Below, one piece after another: positions 25,294-33,461 of a DNA stretch of 64,000 bases. A program made the position numbers and the translations under genes. This DNA comes from Prevotella sp. UBA2456 (GTDB lineage Bacteria > Bacteroidota > Bacteroidia > Bacteroidales > Bacteroidaceae): positions 13,003 to 77,002 of the forward strand of contig DDPY01000027.1 of assembly GCA_002342415.1 (NCBI GenBank), written 5' to 3'. Below the pieces are notes generated by a model. It did not search any database. It was given only the letters and a program-made list of their open reading frames with translations, and had not been told where the DNA came from. Numbering within the stretch: position 1 is the stretch's first letter; each line of letters begins with the position of its first letter.

Positions 25294-25389
25294 GTTAACT
25301 TTTTGCCTCATAAATCCGAACAGCCGCTTAAAATTGAGTTAACTTAAATCATCGTTTGAGTTAACTCGATTGATGTTTTGAGTTAACTC
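25294..25389. promoter_or_regulatory. Four GTTAAC palindromes on a 22-bp grid upstream of susC
   Basis: GTTAAC occurs at 25,294, 25,338, 25,360 and 25,382; the gaps are 44, 22 and 22 bp. The last three sit in the longer palindromes GAGTTAACTT, GAGTTAACTC and GAGTTAACTC with flanking TTG/CAA. A half-like copy GAGTTAAATA at 25,244 is off the grid, next to the promoter. Even phasing on one DNA face suggests cooperative binding of a regulator to control the PUL. Confidence 0.7.
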
Positions 25390-25434
25390 AAAATGGGTCT
25401 GCATTTTTCCCTCGCGTACGATAGCGTGGTATGT

Positions 25435-26451
25435 TTATTTTCTTGCAAGAATGGTGTTTTTCAAGCCTTGCTGCAGGGGTGTGCGGACCTGCCAGCCTAA
25501 GTGCTGCAGTTTGTCGGTGGCATAAACCGATTTCGTCACTACATTGTAACCTTTCTTCTCGTCAGCATCGGGGATGTCGATGACTACCTTGCGGCCCCCT
25601 ATCTCGGCAATGGCCTCTGCCAGTGTGCGGATGCTGACATTCGACTGTGCATCGGCAATATTATACGCCTCGCCACAGGCTCCCTTTAGCAGGATGTAGA
25701 ACAATGCCGACACGGCATCGACCACATAGCACCACGAACGGAACTGCTCGCCCGTAGACTTCATTACGATATCCTCGCCGCGCAGCACATTGCGGATGAA
25801 CTGGGCATAGACGCGGTTGTCCTGTTCGGTGAAGTGCGGGCCATAGGTGTGACACGGACGGGCTATCACCACATCGGCACCATACTCCGCCGCATAGGCA
25901 GCACAGAGGGTCTCTGCCGCCCGCTTGGACGAAGGATAGCACGAGCGGGGCTTGGTGCAGTCGACATATCCGCTATAGTCCTCGGTGAACACGCGACCGT
26001 CGCCTTCGCCATAAATCTCGCCTGACGAGACATAAAGGAAGCGCTTCATGCCGTGTTGCAGGCCATATTCCATCAGGTTTGCCACACCATCGATGTTTGA
26101 CTTGATGACCTCCACCGGTTTCTGGGCAAAGAAGTTCGGACTGGCCGGGCTGGCAGCGTGGATGATATAGTCGAATGACTGTTGGCTTTGTAAGGGCTGC
26201 TGCACATCGTATGGGATGAAGTGGAAGGCATCATCGCGGGCAAATGCCTGAAAGCGGGCCAGTGCCCGCTGCTCATTGCGCCCAGAGGCATAGACCTGAT
26301 AGTCGCGGTGCGGGTTCATCATCAGTGCCTCTACCAGGCATCCGCCAATGAGACCTGTAGCTCCCGTCACAAGGATATGGCTGCCCGACAGTTTCTCCCA
26401 CGGCAGGTCGGCCTGGAAAACTTGCAGGATATCGTGCTCGTATGCCGTCAT
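25435..26451 (-). CDS. Extended short-chain dehydrogenase / nucleotide-sugar epimerase
   Basis: 338 residues from the ATG at 26,451, which overlaps the stop of the upstream cytidylyltransferase gene as ATGA; a GTG nine bases earlier is the alternative. The NAD-binding motif is TGATGLIG (Gly30, Gly33, Gly36), with HAASPASP, the catalytic YVSSGEIYG serine and Y172-x3-K176 (CYPSSKRAA). The pattern is that of NAD-dependent epimerases/dehydratases close to UDP-glucuronate decarboxylases. Coupling to a TarI-like enzyme suggests it works on a CDP- or phospho-linked polyol or sugar for a surface glycan. The exact reaction is not readable. Confidence 0.82.
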   Translation of the reverse strand: MTAYEHDILQVFQADLPWEKLSGSHILVTGATGLIGGCLVEALMMNPHRDYQVYASGRNEQRALARFQAFARDDAFHFIPYDVQQPLQSQQSFDYIIHAASPASPNFFAQKPVEVIKSNIDGVANLMEYGLQHGMKRFLYVSSGEIYGEGDGRVFTEDYSGYVDCTKPRSCYPSSKRAAETLCAAYAAEYGADVVIARPCHTYGPHFTEQDNRVYAQFIRNVLRGEDIVMKSTGEQFRSWCYVVDAVSALFYILLKGACGEAYNIADAQSNVSIRTLAEAIAEIGGRKVVIDIPDADEKKGYNVVTKSVYATDKLQHLGWQVRTPLQQGLKNTILARK

Positions 26452-27167
26452 TTCAGCCACTCATCTTTTGAGGTGTGCATCAGTGCCTTGAGAATTTCCA
26501 GGTCCTCAACGGTGGTAACCTTGATATTCTTCTCCGAGCCGGGCACGATGTGCATCATGCGTTCCGTGCCTAACTCGGCTATCAGCGTACATGAGGCCAC
26601 GGAGTTGGTAATGCCTTTCTGCTTCGCTTCCTCATGGGCTTCAATGATGTTCTTCAGCCGGAAGGTCTGTGGGGTCTGTGTACGGATGAGGCGGTCGCGG
26701 GGAATGCTCTTGTTGGTGGTGAAACCGTCCTCGCTTTCCAGAATTGCCTCGCGGCACTGGATACCGGTAATGGCATAGCCGTATGCCTTGCAGATGGCAA
26801 TATTCGACGAGATAATCTCCTGCGACAGCAGTGGACGCACCGAGTCGTGGATGAGCACCATGTCTTCGTCCTGACAGCCCTCGTCGCGCAAGCCATAGAT
26901 GCCATTATGGATAGACTCCATACCCGTCGCACCGCCCGGGAATATCCATTTCAGCTTCCGGATGCTGAACTGGTTGGCATACGACTGCAGTACCGTGTCC
27001 CATCCTTTTAGACAGACTACGGCTATGGCATCGATATCCGGATGCTGTTCGAACGCCTTCATCGTATGGATGATGATGGGCGCTCCGTCTACATGCATAA
27101 ACTGTTTCGGTATGTCCTGGCCCATCCGGTTGCCAGAACCGCCGGCTATGATGAGTGCGATGTTCAT
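26448..27167 (-). CDS. IspD/TarI-family cytidylyltransferase, probably polyol-phosphate specific
   Basis: 239 residues from the ATG at 27,167; longer frames use a TTG. The nucleotidyltransferase signature AGGSGNRMGQDIPKQF at residues 8-23 binds CTP. Further blocks are PGGATGMESIHNGI, IHDSVRPLLS and TQTPQTF. True IspD usually has D(A/G)ARP where this protein has DSVRP, which is nearer to what I recall of TarI/Bcs1 ribitol-5-phosphate cytidylyltransferases. Combined with the coupled dehydrogenase/epimerase gene, a role in making a CDP-activated polyol or sugar is more likely than the MEP isoprenoid step, though IspD is not excluded. It begins 30 bp after ftsZ. Confidence 0.75.
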   Translation of the reverse strand: MNIALIIAGGSGNRMGQDIPKQFMHVDGAPIIIHTMKAFEQHPDIDAIAVVCLKGWDTVLQSYANQFSIRKLKWIFPGGATGMESIHNGIYGLRDEGCQDEDMVLIHDSVRPLLSQEIISSNIAICKAYGYAITGIQCREAILESEDGFTTNKSIPRDRLIRTQTPQTFRLKNIIEAHEEAKQKGITNSVASCTLIAELGTERMMHIVPGSEKNIKVTTVEDLEILKALMHTSKDEWLK

Positions 27168-27197
27168 ACTATGAAGAATTGAGACCAACGGTGATGG

Positions 27198-28529
27198 TTA
27201 TGCGAACCGGATGGTGCCCTGTACGGGTTCAGAGGGTGCGGCATCGTTGGTGTCGGCTGCGGGATAGTCGCCGCTGGCCTGTGAGTAGATGCTGTCCAGA
27301 ATTTCGCGTGTACGCTTATAGGTTGGTGTCTGCTCAACAGCCGAGATGACATCATCATTGTCGAGATCTTCGGGACGGAACAGGTAGATATGCGGACGGC
27401 GCTTGTAGCGCTTGCTGGCACTGTCGCCACCATAGTACCGGTTGCGGCGGTCCTGCCGCTGGGCTTCCTTCTCCTGTTCGGCAGCAATGCGGGTAGCCTC
27501 CTCCTGCGTGTTGAGGCGCTGGCGGTGCTGCGACATTCCGTCTACCTGATCGATACCGAAGCCAGTGGCCAGAATGGTCACCTTGACCTTCTTTCCTAAC
27601 TCGGGATCGGTGGCCAGTCCCCACTTGATCTCGAAGTCGTTGCCGAACTTGCTCATAAACTCGTTGACATCGTTCATCTCTTCCATCATCAGCGAGTCCT
27701 TGCCATCCTTAGAGCCGGCAAACGAGATGCTGAGCAATATCTTCTTGGAGTTGAAGACATCATTCTCGTTGAGCAGGGGTGAGTTGAGGGCATCGTCGAT
27801 GGCCTTGCGGACACGGCCTTCGCCCTCGCCGTAACCGGTAGACATGATGGCCACACCGCCATCCTTGAGCACGGTCTTGACATCGTTGAAGTCGAGGTTG
27901 ATGAGTCCGTGGACGGTGATAATCTCGGCAATAGACTTGGCGGCCACGGAAAGGGTATCATCGGCCTTGCCAAAGGCATCGAGGACGGTGAGTTCGGGAT
28001 AAATCTCGCGCAGGCGCTCGTTGTTGATGACCAGCAGGGCATCGACATGCTTGGCCATCTCCTCCACACCGTCGAGGGCCTGGTCAATCTTGCGGTCTCC
28101 CTCGAAGCGGAAGGGGATGGTGACAATGCCTACGGTGAGGATGCCCATCTCCTTGGAGACGCGGGCAATGACGGGAGCTGCTCCCGTGCCCGTGCCGCCA
28201 CCCATGCCGGCAGTGATGAAGGCCATGCGGGTGCCGTCGTTGAGCACTTTCTTGATGTCGTCGAGGCTCTCTTCGGCTGCCGCACGGGCTTTCTCCGGGC
28301 GGTTGCCGGCTCCGAGTCCCTCCCTGCCTAACTGCAGATGAACGGGTACGGGAGAGTCGTTGAGTGCCTGATTGTCTGTGTTGCAGAGAACGAAGGTGAC
28401 ATCGTGGATGCCTTCGCGGTACATGTGATTGACAGCATTGCCGCCACCACCGCCGACACCAATCACCTTGATGATGCTATTCTCCTTTTCGGGCTCGCCA
28501 AAGTCGAGCAAAATATTATTGTCTGCCAT
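27198..28529 (-). CDS. ftsZ: Cell division GTPase FtsZ
   Basis: 443 residues. The tubulin-like GTPase core shows GVGGGGGNAVNHM, NTDNQAL, the tubulin signature GMGGGTGTGAAP, and the T7 loop region NLDFNDVKTVL with catalytic aspartates. The C-terminal linker is basic and rich in Arg and Gln (about 330-390), then TPTYKRTREILDSIYSQ, a likely conserved C-terminal peptide for FtsA contact, followed by about 30 further residues. FtsZ assembles the division ring under the membrane. It is the last dcw gene, 94 bp after ftsA, a gap filled by tandem repeats. Confidence 0.98.
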   Translation of the reverse strand: MADNNILLDFGEPEKENSIIKVIGVGGGGGNAVNHMYREGIHDVTFVLCNTDNQALNDSPVPVHLQLGREGLGAGNRPEKARAAAEESLDDIKKVLNDGTRMAFITAGMGGGTGTGAAPVIARVSKEMGILTVGIVTIPFRFEGDRKIDQALDGVEEMAKHVDALLVINNERLREIYPELTVLDAFGKADDTLSVAAKSIAEIITVHGLINLDFNDVKTVLKDGGVAIMSTGYGEGEGRVRKAIDDALNSPLLNENDVFNSKKILLSISFAGSKDGKDSLMMEEMNDVNEFMSKFGNDFEIKWGLATDPELGKKVKVTILATGFGIDQVDGMSQHRQRLNTQEEATRIAAEQEKEAQRQDRRNRYYGGDSASKRYKRRPHIYLFRPEDLDNDDVISAVEQTPTYKRTREILDSIYSQASGDYPAADTNDAAPSEPVQGTIRFA

Positions 28530-28543
28530 ATATATTTACTATT

Positions 28544-28620
28544 TGACAATTTACTATTTACTATTTATTTACTATTTTCGAGATGTCGATATTTCGAGAT
28601 TCCGGCATCCTGAGATTTGG
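28544..28620. repeat. TTTACTA and CGAGATGTCGATATT arrays in the ftsA-ftsZ spacer
   Basis: Five TTTACTA-like heptamers (28,545-28,576) are followed by a run of CGAGATGTCGATATTTCGAG units. Both repeat types recur in other spacers: TTTACTA/TTTACGA at 30,103, 30,910 and 53,700; CGAGATGT/CGATATGT at 37,430 and 58,850. Confidence 0.8.
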
Positions 28621-28623
28621 GTG

Positions 28624-30102
28624 TTATTCGTCATCATCTTCAACGATTTTCTTGCCGAAGTCTTTCAGCCAGCGGCCCATCTTGCGGATAGGACTGTTCT
28701 CCTGACGGATGCGCTCGCGTTCGCGGGCCTCTTCTTCTTCCTTCTCACGGGCTATGCGGAGCTCTTCTTCCTTCTTGCGCTCCTCCTCTTCCTTCTTGCG
28801 CTGGGCTTCCTCCTCGGCACGGCGAATCTCCTCGGCGGTGCGCACCACCCCCTGTGGAGTCTCGGAGGCCTGACGGGCACGTCGCTGCTCGACGGTCTCG
28901 GACTGTGGGCGCTGGTTCTGGCTGCCAAAGAGGTCACCGTTCATACTGAGCTCGGCTCCGGCGCAGTTGATGTCGCCCTTGGCCAACAGTCCTAACACGG
29001 TATTCATCATGCCATCGTGGGCATTCACCTCGGGGATGGATGACACGATGGCTAGGGTGACAAACTTGGCTATACGAATCTTGTCGATATGGGTATAGTT
29101 CTGGAAGGCCTTCTCGATATTCTTCATGTTGGAGCCGCCACCGGTAAGGATGATGCCCCCTAACAGCTTGTCACAGTATTCCTCGGGCACCTGACACCAC
29201 ACATTGGCTATAATCTCCTCAAGGCGACCCTCAACAATCTCGACAAACTTACGCACTTCAACCTGCCGCTCCTGGTCAATGGAGTACTTCATGTTGTTGT
29301 CGATGTCGTTATTGTCGGTATAGGCCGAGCCATATTTGAGCTTCATCTTCTCGGCATCGCTCTCCTCCATCTGGAGCGAGGCAATATCTTTGGTGATGTT
29401 GTTGGAACCTAAGGGAATGACAGCCAGATGGCGGAGCACATTCTTCGAATAGACACTGACCGTAGTGGTATCGGCTCCGAGGTCGACCAGCGCACATCCC
29501 GAACGCTTCTCGGCTTCGGTGAGCACACTGTCTGCCAGTGCCAACGGTGCCAGATACATCTCGGCCACATTGATGCCTGCCGTCTCGAAGCACTTGTTGA
29601 GGTTCTTGTAGAACGACTTGCGCTGGAGGATGTTGAGGAAGTTGCCCTCGATGCGGCTGCACTGGATGCCTACGGGGTCGAGCTGATACTGCGAGTCGAC
29701 CTTATATTCCTGTACTGCAGCATCGAGAATCTCCTGGTCGGGGTATTTCATGTTGCGGTTGGCATCCATCAGTTCGATGACCATCTCCTGGGTGACTTGT
29801 GTCTCGCCAGTGAGGTCTTTGGAAATAAGATTACGAAGAGAGCGGATGGACTGTCCTCCCACACCAACATACACCTGTGTGATGCCCGTCTTGAGTTGCT
29901 TCTCCAGTCGGCTAATGATGTTGGTCAGGCACTGGGCAGTCTTGTCGATGTTATAAACCACACCTTTGCGGATACATGCGGAGGCATCTTCCTTGACACA
30001 GGCGAGCACCTGAATGCTGCCGTCAAGATTCTTCTTGCCTGCGATACCGGTCATCTTGGATGACCCCAGTTCAATTGCTACGATAAATTCCTTTGACACC
30101 AT
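28624..30102 (-). CDS. ftsA: Cell division protein FtsA with long charged C-terminal linker
   Basis: 492 residues. The actin-like fold starts VAIELGSSKMTGIAG (phosphate 1), with ALVDLGADTTTVSVYSKN (phosphate 2) and GIILTGGGSNMKNIEKAF (adenosine motif). The 1C domain lies at about 85-165. After the core (about residue 390) is a linker of some 80 residues made mostly of Glu, Lys and Arg, probably a single helix, then the amphipathic membrane helix IRKMGRWLKDFGKKIVED. It tethers FtsZ to the membrane. The charged linker is longer than in Escherichia coli FtsA and is a trait I associate with this group. Confidence 0.96.
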   Translation of the reverse strand: MVSKEFIVAIELGSSKMTGIAGKKNLDGSIQVLACVKEDASACIRKGVVYNIDKTAQCLTNIISRLEKQLKTGITQVYVGVGGQSIRSLRNLISKDLTGETQVTQEMVIELMDANRNMKYPDQEILDAAVQEYKVDSQYQLDPVGIQCSRIEGNFLNILQRKSFYKNLNKCFETAGINVAEMYLAPLALADSVLTEAEKRSGCALVDLGADTTTVSVYSKNVLRHLAVIPLGSNNITKDIASLQMEESDAEKMKLKYGSAYTDNNDIDNNMKYSIDQERQVEVRKFVEIVEGRLEEIIANVWCQVPEEYCDKLLGGIILTGGGSNMKNIEKAFQNYTHIDKIRIAKFVTLAIVSSIPEVNAHDGMMNTVLGLLAKGDINCAGAELSMNGDLFGSQNQRPQSETVEQRRARQASETPQGVVRTAEEIRRAEEEAQRKKEEEERKKEEELRIAREKEEEEARERERIRQENSPIRKMGRWLKDFGKKIVEDDDE

Positions 30103-30145
30103 TATATTTACGATTTACGAATTTACTATTTACTATTTTCAATTT
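30103..30145. repeat. TTTACTA/TTTACGA heptamer array in the ftsQ-ftsA spacer
   Basis: The 48-bp spacer between ftsQ and ftsA is made of ATTTACGATTTACGAATTTACTATTTACTATTTTC-type heptamers. No other signal is visible in it. Confidence 0.8.
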
Positions 30146-30150
30146 ATTTC

Positions 30151-30903
30151 TTACAAGCTGCTGCGTTTTTTGCAGATTATCTGGTTGTCGAACTCCAGAC
30201 TGATATAGGAATACTTGTTCCAGCCGGCTTTGGAAAGTCCGTACTTATAGAACTTGGAGAGCCGGTTGAACTTACGGCTGAGACCGGTGGGCTGACCGAG
30301 ATAGACCACATGATCGCCTACAAGGGGTATCATCTCGATGGTGCCGTCGGGGAGCACGTTAAGCTGCTCGGCCTGACTGAACCAGAGCGGATGCTCGATG
30401 AGGAAATTACCTACGCGGCTGAGCACCTTCTGTGCATAGCTCTTGGTGATGGCACCGGTGGCTACAACCAGGTCGCTGACATATTGCGAGTTGGGCATGA
30501 TATTGCCGTAGGTGTCGACATAATAGTCGTCTCCATTGTCGGCCTTGACACGGATGACGGGCAGCCGCTGCGACAGATTGATATACACACGGCCTGTATG
30601 GGTCTTATAGCACTGGGCAGACTCGACAAAGGGGTTCTTGAGCAGGGCTTCCTCAATCTTGCGCCCATTGACCTGGTCGATGAAGTCGCCCAGAGGATAG
30701 ACTTTGGCCCGTACCAGCTGGTCTTTCACATCCTCGGTATTGAGGAAGCCGCGCACGCGACCTTGCTGGATGTTGATCTTCACTTCGGAGCATACGTTAT
30801 AAACCTCGTCAGGGCGGTTGAATACCGTGACGGCCAGTACGAGATAGACGGCAATGATGATGTCTACCAGTACAAACAGAGATTTCTTCCAGTTGATGCT
30901 CAC
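30151..30903 (-). CDS. ftsQ: Cell division protein FtsQ-like
   Basis: 250 residues: short cytoplasmic N-terminus, one membrane segment (about 8-27, LFVLVDIIIAVYLVLAVTVF), a POTRA-like domain (about 38-110, with KDQLVRAKVYPLGD and NPFVESAQCY) and a beta-domain (about 110-235). Sequence similarity within FtsQ is low, so the call rests on topology and position between murC and ftsA. FtsQ recruits FtsL and FtsB at the division site. The last residues (KKRSSL) are basic and probably variable. Confidence 0.88.
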   Translation of the reverse strand: MSINWKKSLFVLVDIIIAVYLVLAVTVFNRPDEVYNVCSEVKINIQQGRVRGFLNTEDVKDQLVRAKVYPLGDFIDQVNGRKIEEALLKNPFVESAQCYKTHTGRVYINLSQRLPVIRVKADNGDDYYVDTYGNIMPNSQYVSDLVVATGAITKSYAQKVLSRVGNFLIEHPLWFSQAEQLNVLPDGTIEMIPLVGDHVVYLGQPTGLSRKFNRLSKFYKYGLSKAGWNKYSYISLEFDNQIICKKRSSL

Positions 30904-30945
30904 GACTTTGTTATTTACTATTTACTATTTTCGATTTTGGATTGG
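30904..30945. repeat. TTTACTA array overlapping the 3' end of murC
   Basis: TTATTTACTATTTACTATTTTCGATTTTGG lies between ftsQ and murC and forms the last codons and the TAG stop of murC (30,918-30,920). Confidence 0.7.
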
Positions 30946-32306
30946 AGGATGGTGGTCATCTGGGGAACCATATTGTCCAGATCGCCGGCTCCCAAGATGA
31001 TGAGTACATCGAAAGAGCGGTTCTTGATGAGGTCGAGAACCTGGTCCTTGCGGACAAGCTGTTTCTGGATGCCCGGACGCAGACGGTCGTAGATGAGTTG
31101 GGAGGTGACACCCTCGATGGGTTGTTCGCGGGCGGGATAGATTTCGGTGAGGATGACCTCGTCGAGCTGACTCAGGGCATCGGCGAAATCGGTGTAGAAG
31201 TCGCGGGTGCGCGTGTAGAGATGAGGCTGGAAGATGGCCGTGATATGCCGGTTCTTGTACAGCTCGCGAATACTGCGTGCACTCTGATAAATCTCCTTGG
31301 GATGATGGGCATAGTCACTGAGGAACACCAACTGGTCGGTCTTGATTTTGAAATCGAAGCGTCGCTCCACACCGCCATAGGTCTTCATGCCCTCTCGCAA
31401 CTCGTCTGCCGTACAACCTGCCAGCTGGGCCATAGCCATGGCAGCAATGCCATTCTCGATATTGATGGGTACGGGCTGACCGAGCTGGATGCCGGATACC
31501 GACTCGATGGGCGACACAAAGTCGAAGGTAATCTCACCATTGTCGATGCAGATATTCTCGGCATGGAAGTCGCCCTCGGTCAGCGCATAGTCGTAGCGGC
31601 GCACACCGACAGGCAGTGACTCCTGCATCTCCAGACCGCGATGGATGATAAGAGCCCCGTCGGGCTGGATGAGCTCCGTGTAATGGCGGAAACTCTCAAG
31701 GTAGGCTTCCTTGGTGCCATAGATGTCGAGGTGGTCGGGATCGGTAGCGGTGATGACCGTCATATAGGGGGAGAGCCAATGGAAGGAACGGTCGAACTCA
31801 TCAGCCTCGATGACCACATAGTCGCTGTCGGAAAGGATATAGTTGGTGCCGTAGTTCTTGGAGATACCACCCAAGAAGGCATTGCAGTCGAGATGGCTCT
31901 GGTGCATGATATGGGCACACATGGTAGAGGTAGTGGTCTTGCCGTGCGTACCGGCCACACACAGTCCTCGGTGCTGGCGCGTCAGGGTGCCTAACACTTG
32001 GGCTCGCTTCTGGATGTCGAAGCCTCCCTGCCGGAAGTATTGCAGCTCCTGATGCTCATTGGGAATGGCGGGTGTATAGATGACGAGGCAGGACTCAGAC
32101 TGGCGGCAAGCCTCGGGAATCTGGTTGACATCCTCTTCGTAATGGATGAGCATGCCCTCCTGTTCCAGCTGTCGGGTGAGGGTGCTGGGTGTCTTGTCGT
32201 AGCCTGCCACGACGAGACCCTTCTTGAGGAAATAGCGGGCAATGGCACTCATGCCGATGCCGCCGGCTCCTACGAAATAGACTGCTTTAATATCTTTCAT
32301 TTCCAT
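30918..32306 (-). CDS. murC: UDP-N-acetylmuramate--L-alanine ligase MurC
   Basis: 462 residues. The N-terminal Rossmann domain has FVGAGGIGMSAIARYF, the central ATPase has AGTHGKTTTSTMCAH, and further Mur ligase blocks are EADEFDRSFHWLSP, DPDHLDIYG and the C-terminal YAHHPKEI. MurC adds L-Ala to UDP-MurNAc as the first stem peptide step in the cytoplasm. Two ATG codons, six bases apart, could start it (32,306 or 32,300); both overlap the murG 3' end, so the genes are coupled. The last codons and the stop are formed by the TTTACTA repeat. Confidence 0.97.
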   Translation of the reverse strand: MEMKDIKAVYFVGAGGIGMSAIARYFLKKGLVVAGYDKTPSTLTRQLEQEGMLIHYEEDVNQIPEACRQSESCLVIYTPAIPNEHQELQYFRQGGFDIQKRAQVLGTLTRQHRGLCVAGTHGKTTTSTMCAHIMHQSHLDCNAFLGGISKNYGTNYILSDSDYVVIEADEFDRSFHWLSPYMTVITATDPDHLDIYGTKEAYLESFRHYTELIQPDGALIIHRGLEMQESLPVGVRRYDYALTEGDFHAENICIDNGEITFDFVSPIESVSGIQLGQPVPINIENGIAAMAMAQLAGCTADELREGMKTYGGVERRFDFKIKTDQLVFLSDYAHHPKEIYQSARSIRELYKNRHITAIFQPHLYTRTRDFYTDFADALSQLDEVILTEIYPAREQPIEGVTSQLIYDRLRPGIQKQLVRKDQVLDLIKNRSFDVLIILGAGDLDNMVPQMTTILQSKIENSK

Positions 32307-33411
32307 TGTTTGCTAATTTTATCACTTCTTTCGCGATGATCTCTGCCGAGTTGGGCAAAGCCATCTGGAGAATATGTTCGCTCAGGCTCTTCAGTTTGGC
32401 ATCGTCCTTGACGGTGTCGATGGCCAGGGGCAGGAGAAGCTGGGGAGCTTCGACATCCTTGACATAGAGGGCAGCCTGCTTGCTGACCAGTGCGAGGGCA
32501 TTCTTGGTCTGGTGGTCTTCGGCCACATTAGGACTGGGCACCAGGATGACAGGCTTGCCCAGCAGGCAGAACTCACTGATGGAACCAGCCCCGGCACGGC
32601 TGACTACGATGTCGGCAGACTGATAGGCAGCACCCATGTCGCTGATGAAGTCGGTGACCACCATATTGTCGGGTTTGCCGACCTTGTTGAGTTGTTCCAT
32701 GATCTGGGCATGGTAATACTTGCCCGTCTGCCAGATAAACTGTACCTCACTCTGGCGGATATGGTCGAGATGGCTCAAGACACTCTCATTGATGGTACGG
32801 GCACCGAGGCTGCCGCCAACAATGAGTACGGTCTTGTAAAGCGGATCCAGCCCGAAGGAGCGCAGGGCATCGTCCTTGGAAATCTTGGTGTCGAGCAACT
32901 GCTGGCGGACAGGGTTGCCCGTGAGCATAATCTTGTCGGCAGGAAAGAAACGCTCCATGCCCTCGTAGGCCACACATATTTTGGCAGCCTTCTTAGCCAG
33001 CAGTTTATTGGTGACTCCGGCATAGGAGTTCTGTTCCTGTAACAGACAGGGGATGCCCTTTTCAGCAGCCATATTGAGTGTGGGACCGCTGGCATAGCCA
33101 CCCACACCGACAGCCACCTGCGGACGGAAGTCGCTGATAATCTGTCGGGCCATGCGCTGGCTCTTCCATATCTTGTAGAGCACCTTGATGTTCTTCAGCA
33201 GGTTCTTGCGGTCGAAACCCTGGATGGGCAGTCCCTTAATCTCATAGCCGGCAGCGGGTACGCGCTGCATCTCCATTCGGCCGAGGGCACCGACAAACAG
33301 AATCTTGGCCTCGGGCTGCAACTGCTTGATAGCATTGGCTATTGACACGGCAGGGAAGATGTGGCCTCCGGTACCGCCTCCACTGATGATGACTCTTAAT
33401 TCGTTACTCAT
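32287..33411 (-). CDS. murG: UDP-GlcNAc:lipid I N-acetylglucosaminyltransferase MurG
   Basis: 374 residues, GT28 family. The first glycine loop is ISGGGTGGHIFPAVSIA, the second GVGGYASGPTLNMA; the C-terminal domain has VGGSLGARTINESV and the donor-site block VSRAGAGSISEFCLLGKPVILVPSP. It makes lipid II from lipid I on the inner face of the membrane. Gene order ftsW-murG-murC is standard. A weak -7-like box TAATTTTG lies 26-33 bp upstream. Confidence 0.97.
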   Translation of the reverse strand: MSNELRVIISGGGTGGHIFPAVSIANAIKQLQPEAKILFVGALGRMEMQRVPAAGYEIKGLPIQGFDRKNLLKNIKVLYKIWKSQRMARQIISDFRPQVAVGVGGYASGPTLNMAAEKGIPCLLQEQNSYAGVTNKLLAKKAAKICVAYEGMERFFPADKIMLTGNPVRQQLLDTKISKDDALRSFGLDPLYKTVLIVGGSLGARTINESVLSHLDHIRQSEVQFIWQTGKYYHAQIMEQLNKVGKPDNMVVTDFISDMGAAYQSADIVVSRAGAGSISEFCLLGKPVILVPSPNVAEDHQTKNALALVSKQAALYVKDVEAPQLLLPLAIDTVKDDAKLKSLSEHILQMALPNSAEIIAKEVIKLANNGNERY

Positions 33412-33436
33412 ATATCTTATTATATTATATGGTTTG

Positions 33437-33444
33437 CAAAATTA
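33437..33444 (-). promoter_or_regulatory. Possible internal promoter -7 box before murG
   Basis: The minus strand reads TAATTTTG, fitting TAnnTTTG, in the 50-bp gap between ftsW and murG. No -33 box is seen; weak evidence. Confidence 0.3.
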
Positions 33445-33461
33445 CAAATTTCTGCTGATTT

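Noticed and set aside
26448..27167. Plain ispD (isoprenoid) call
   Set aside because: DSVRP replaces the usual D(A/G)ARP motif and the gene is coupled to an epimerase-like gene, so I kept a broader call; not excluded.
28544..28620. Possible CRISPR array in the spacers with short tandem repeats
   Set aside because: Units are 7-10 bp, contiguous, with no unique spacers and no cas genes.
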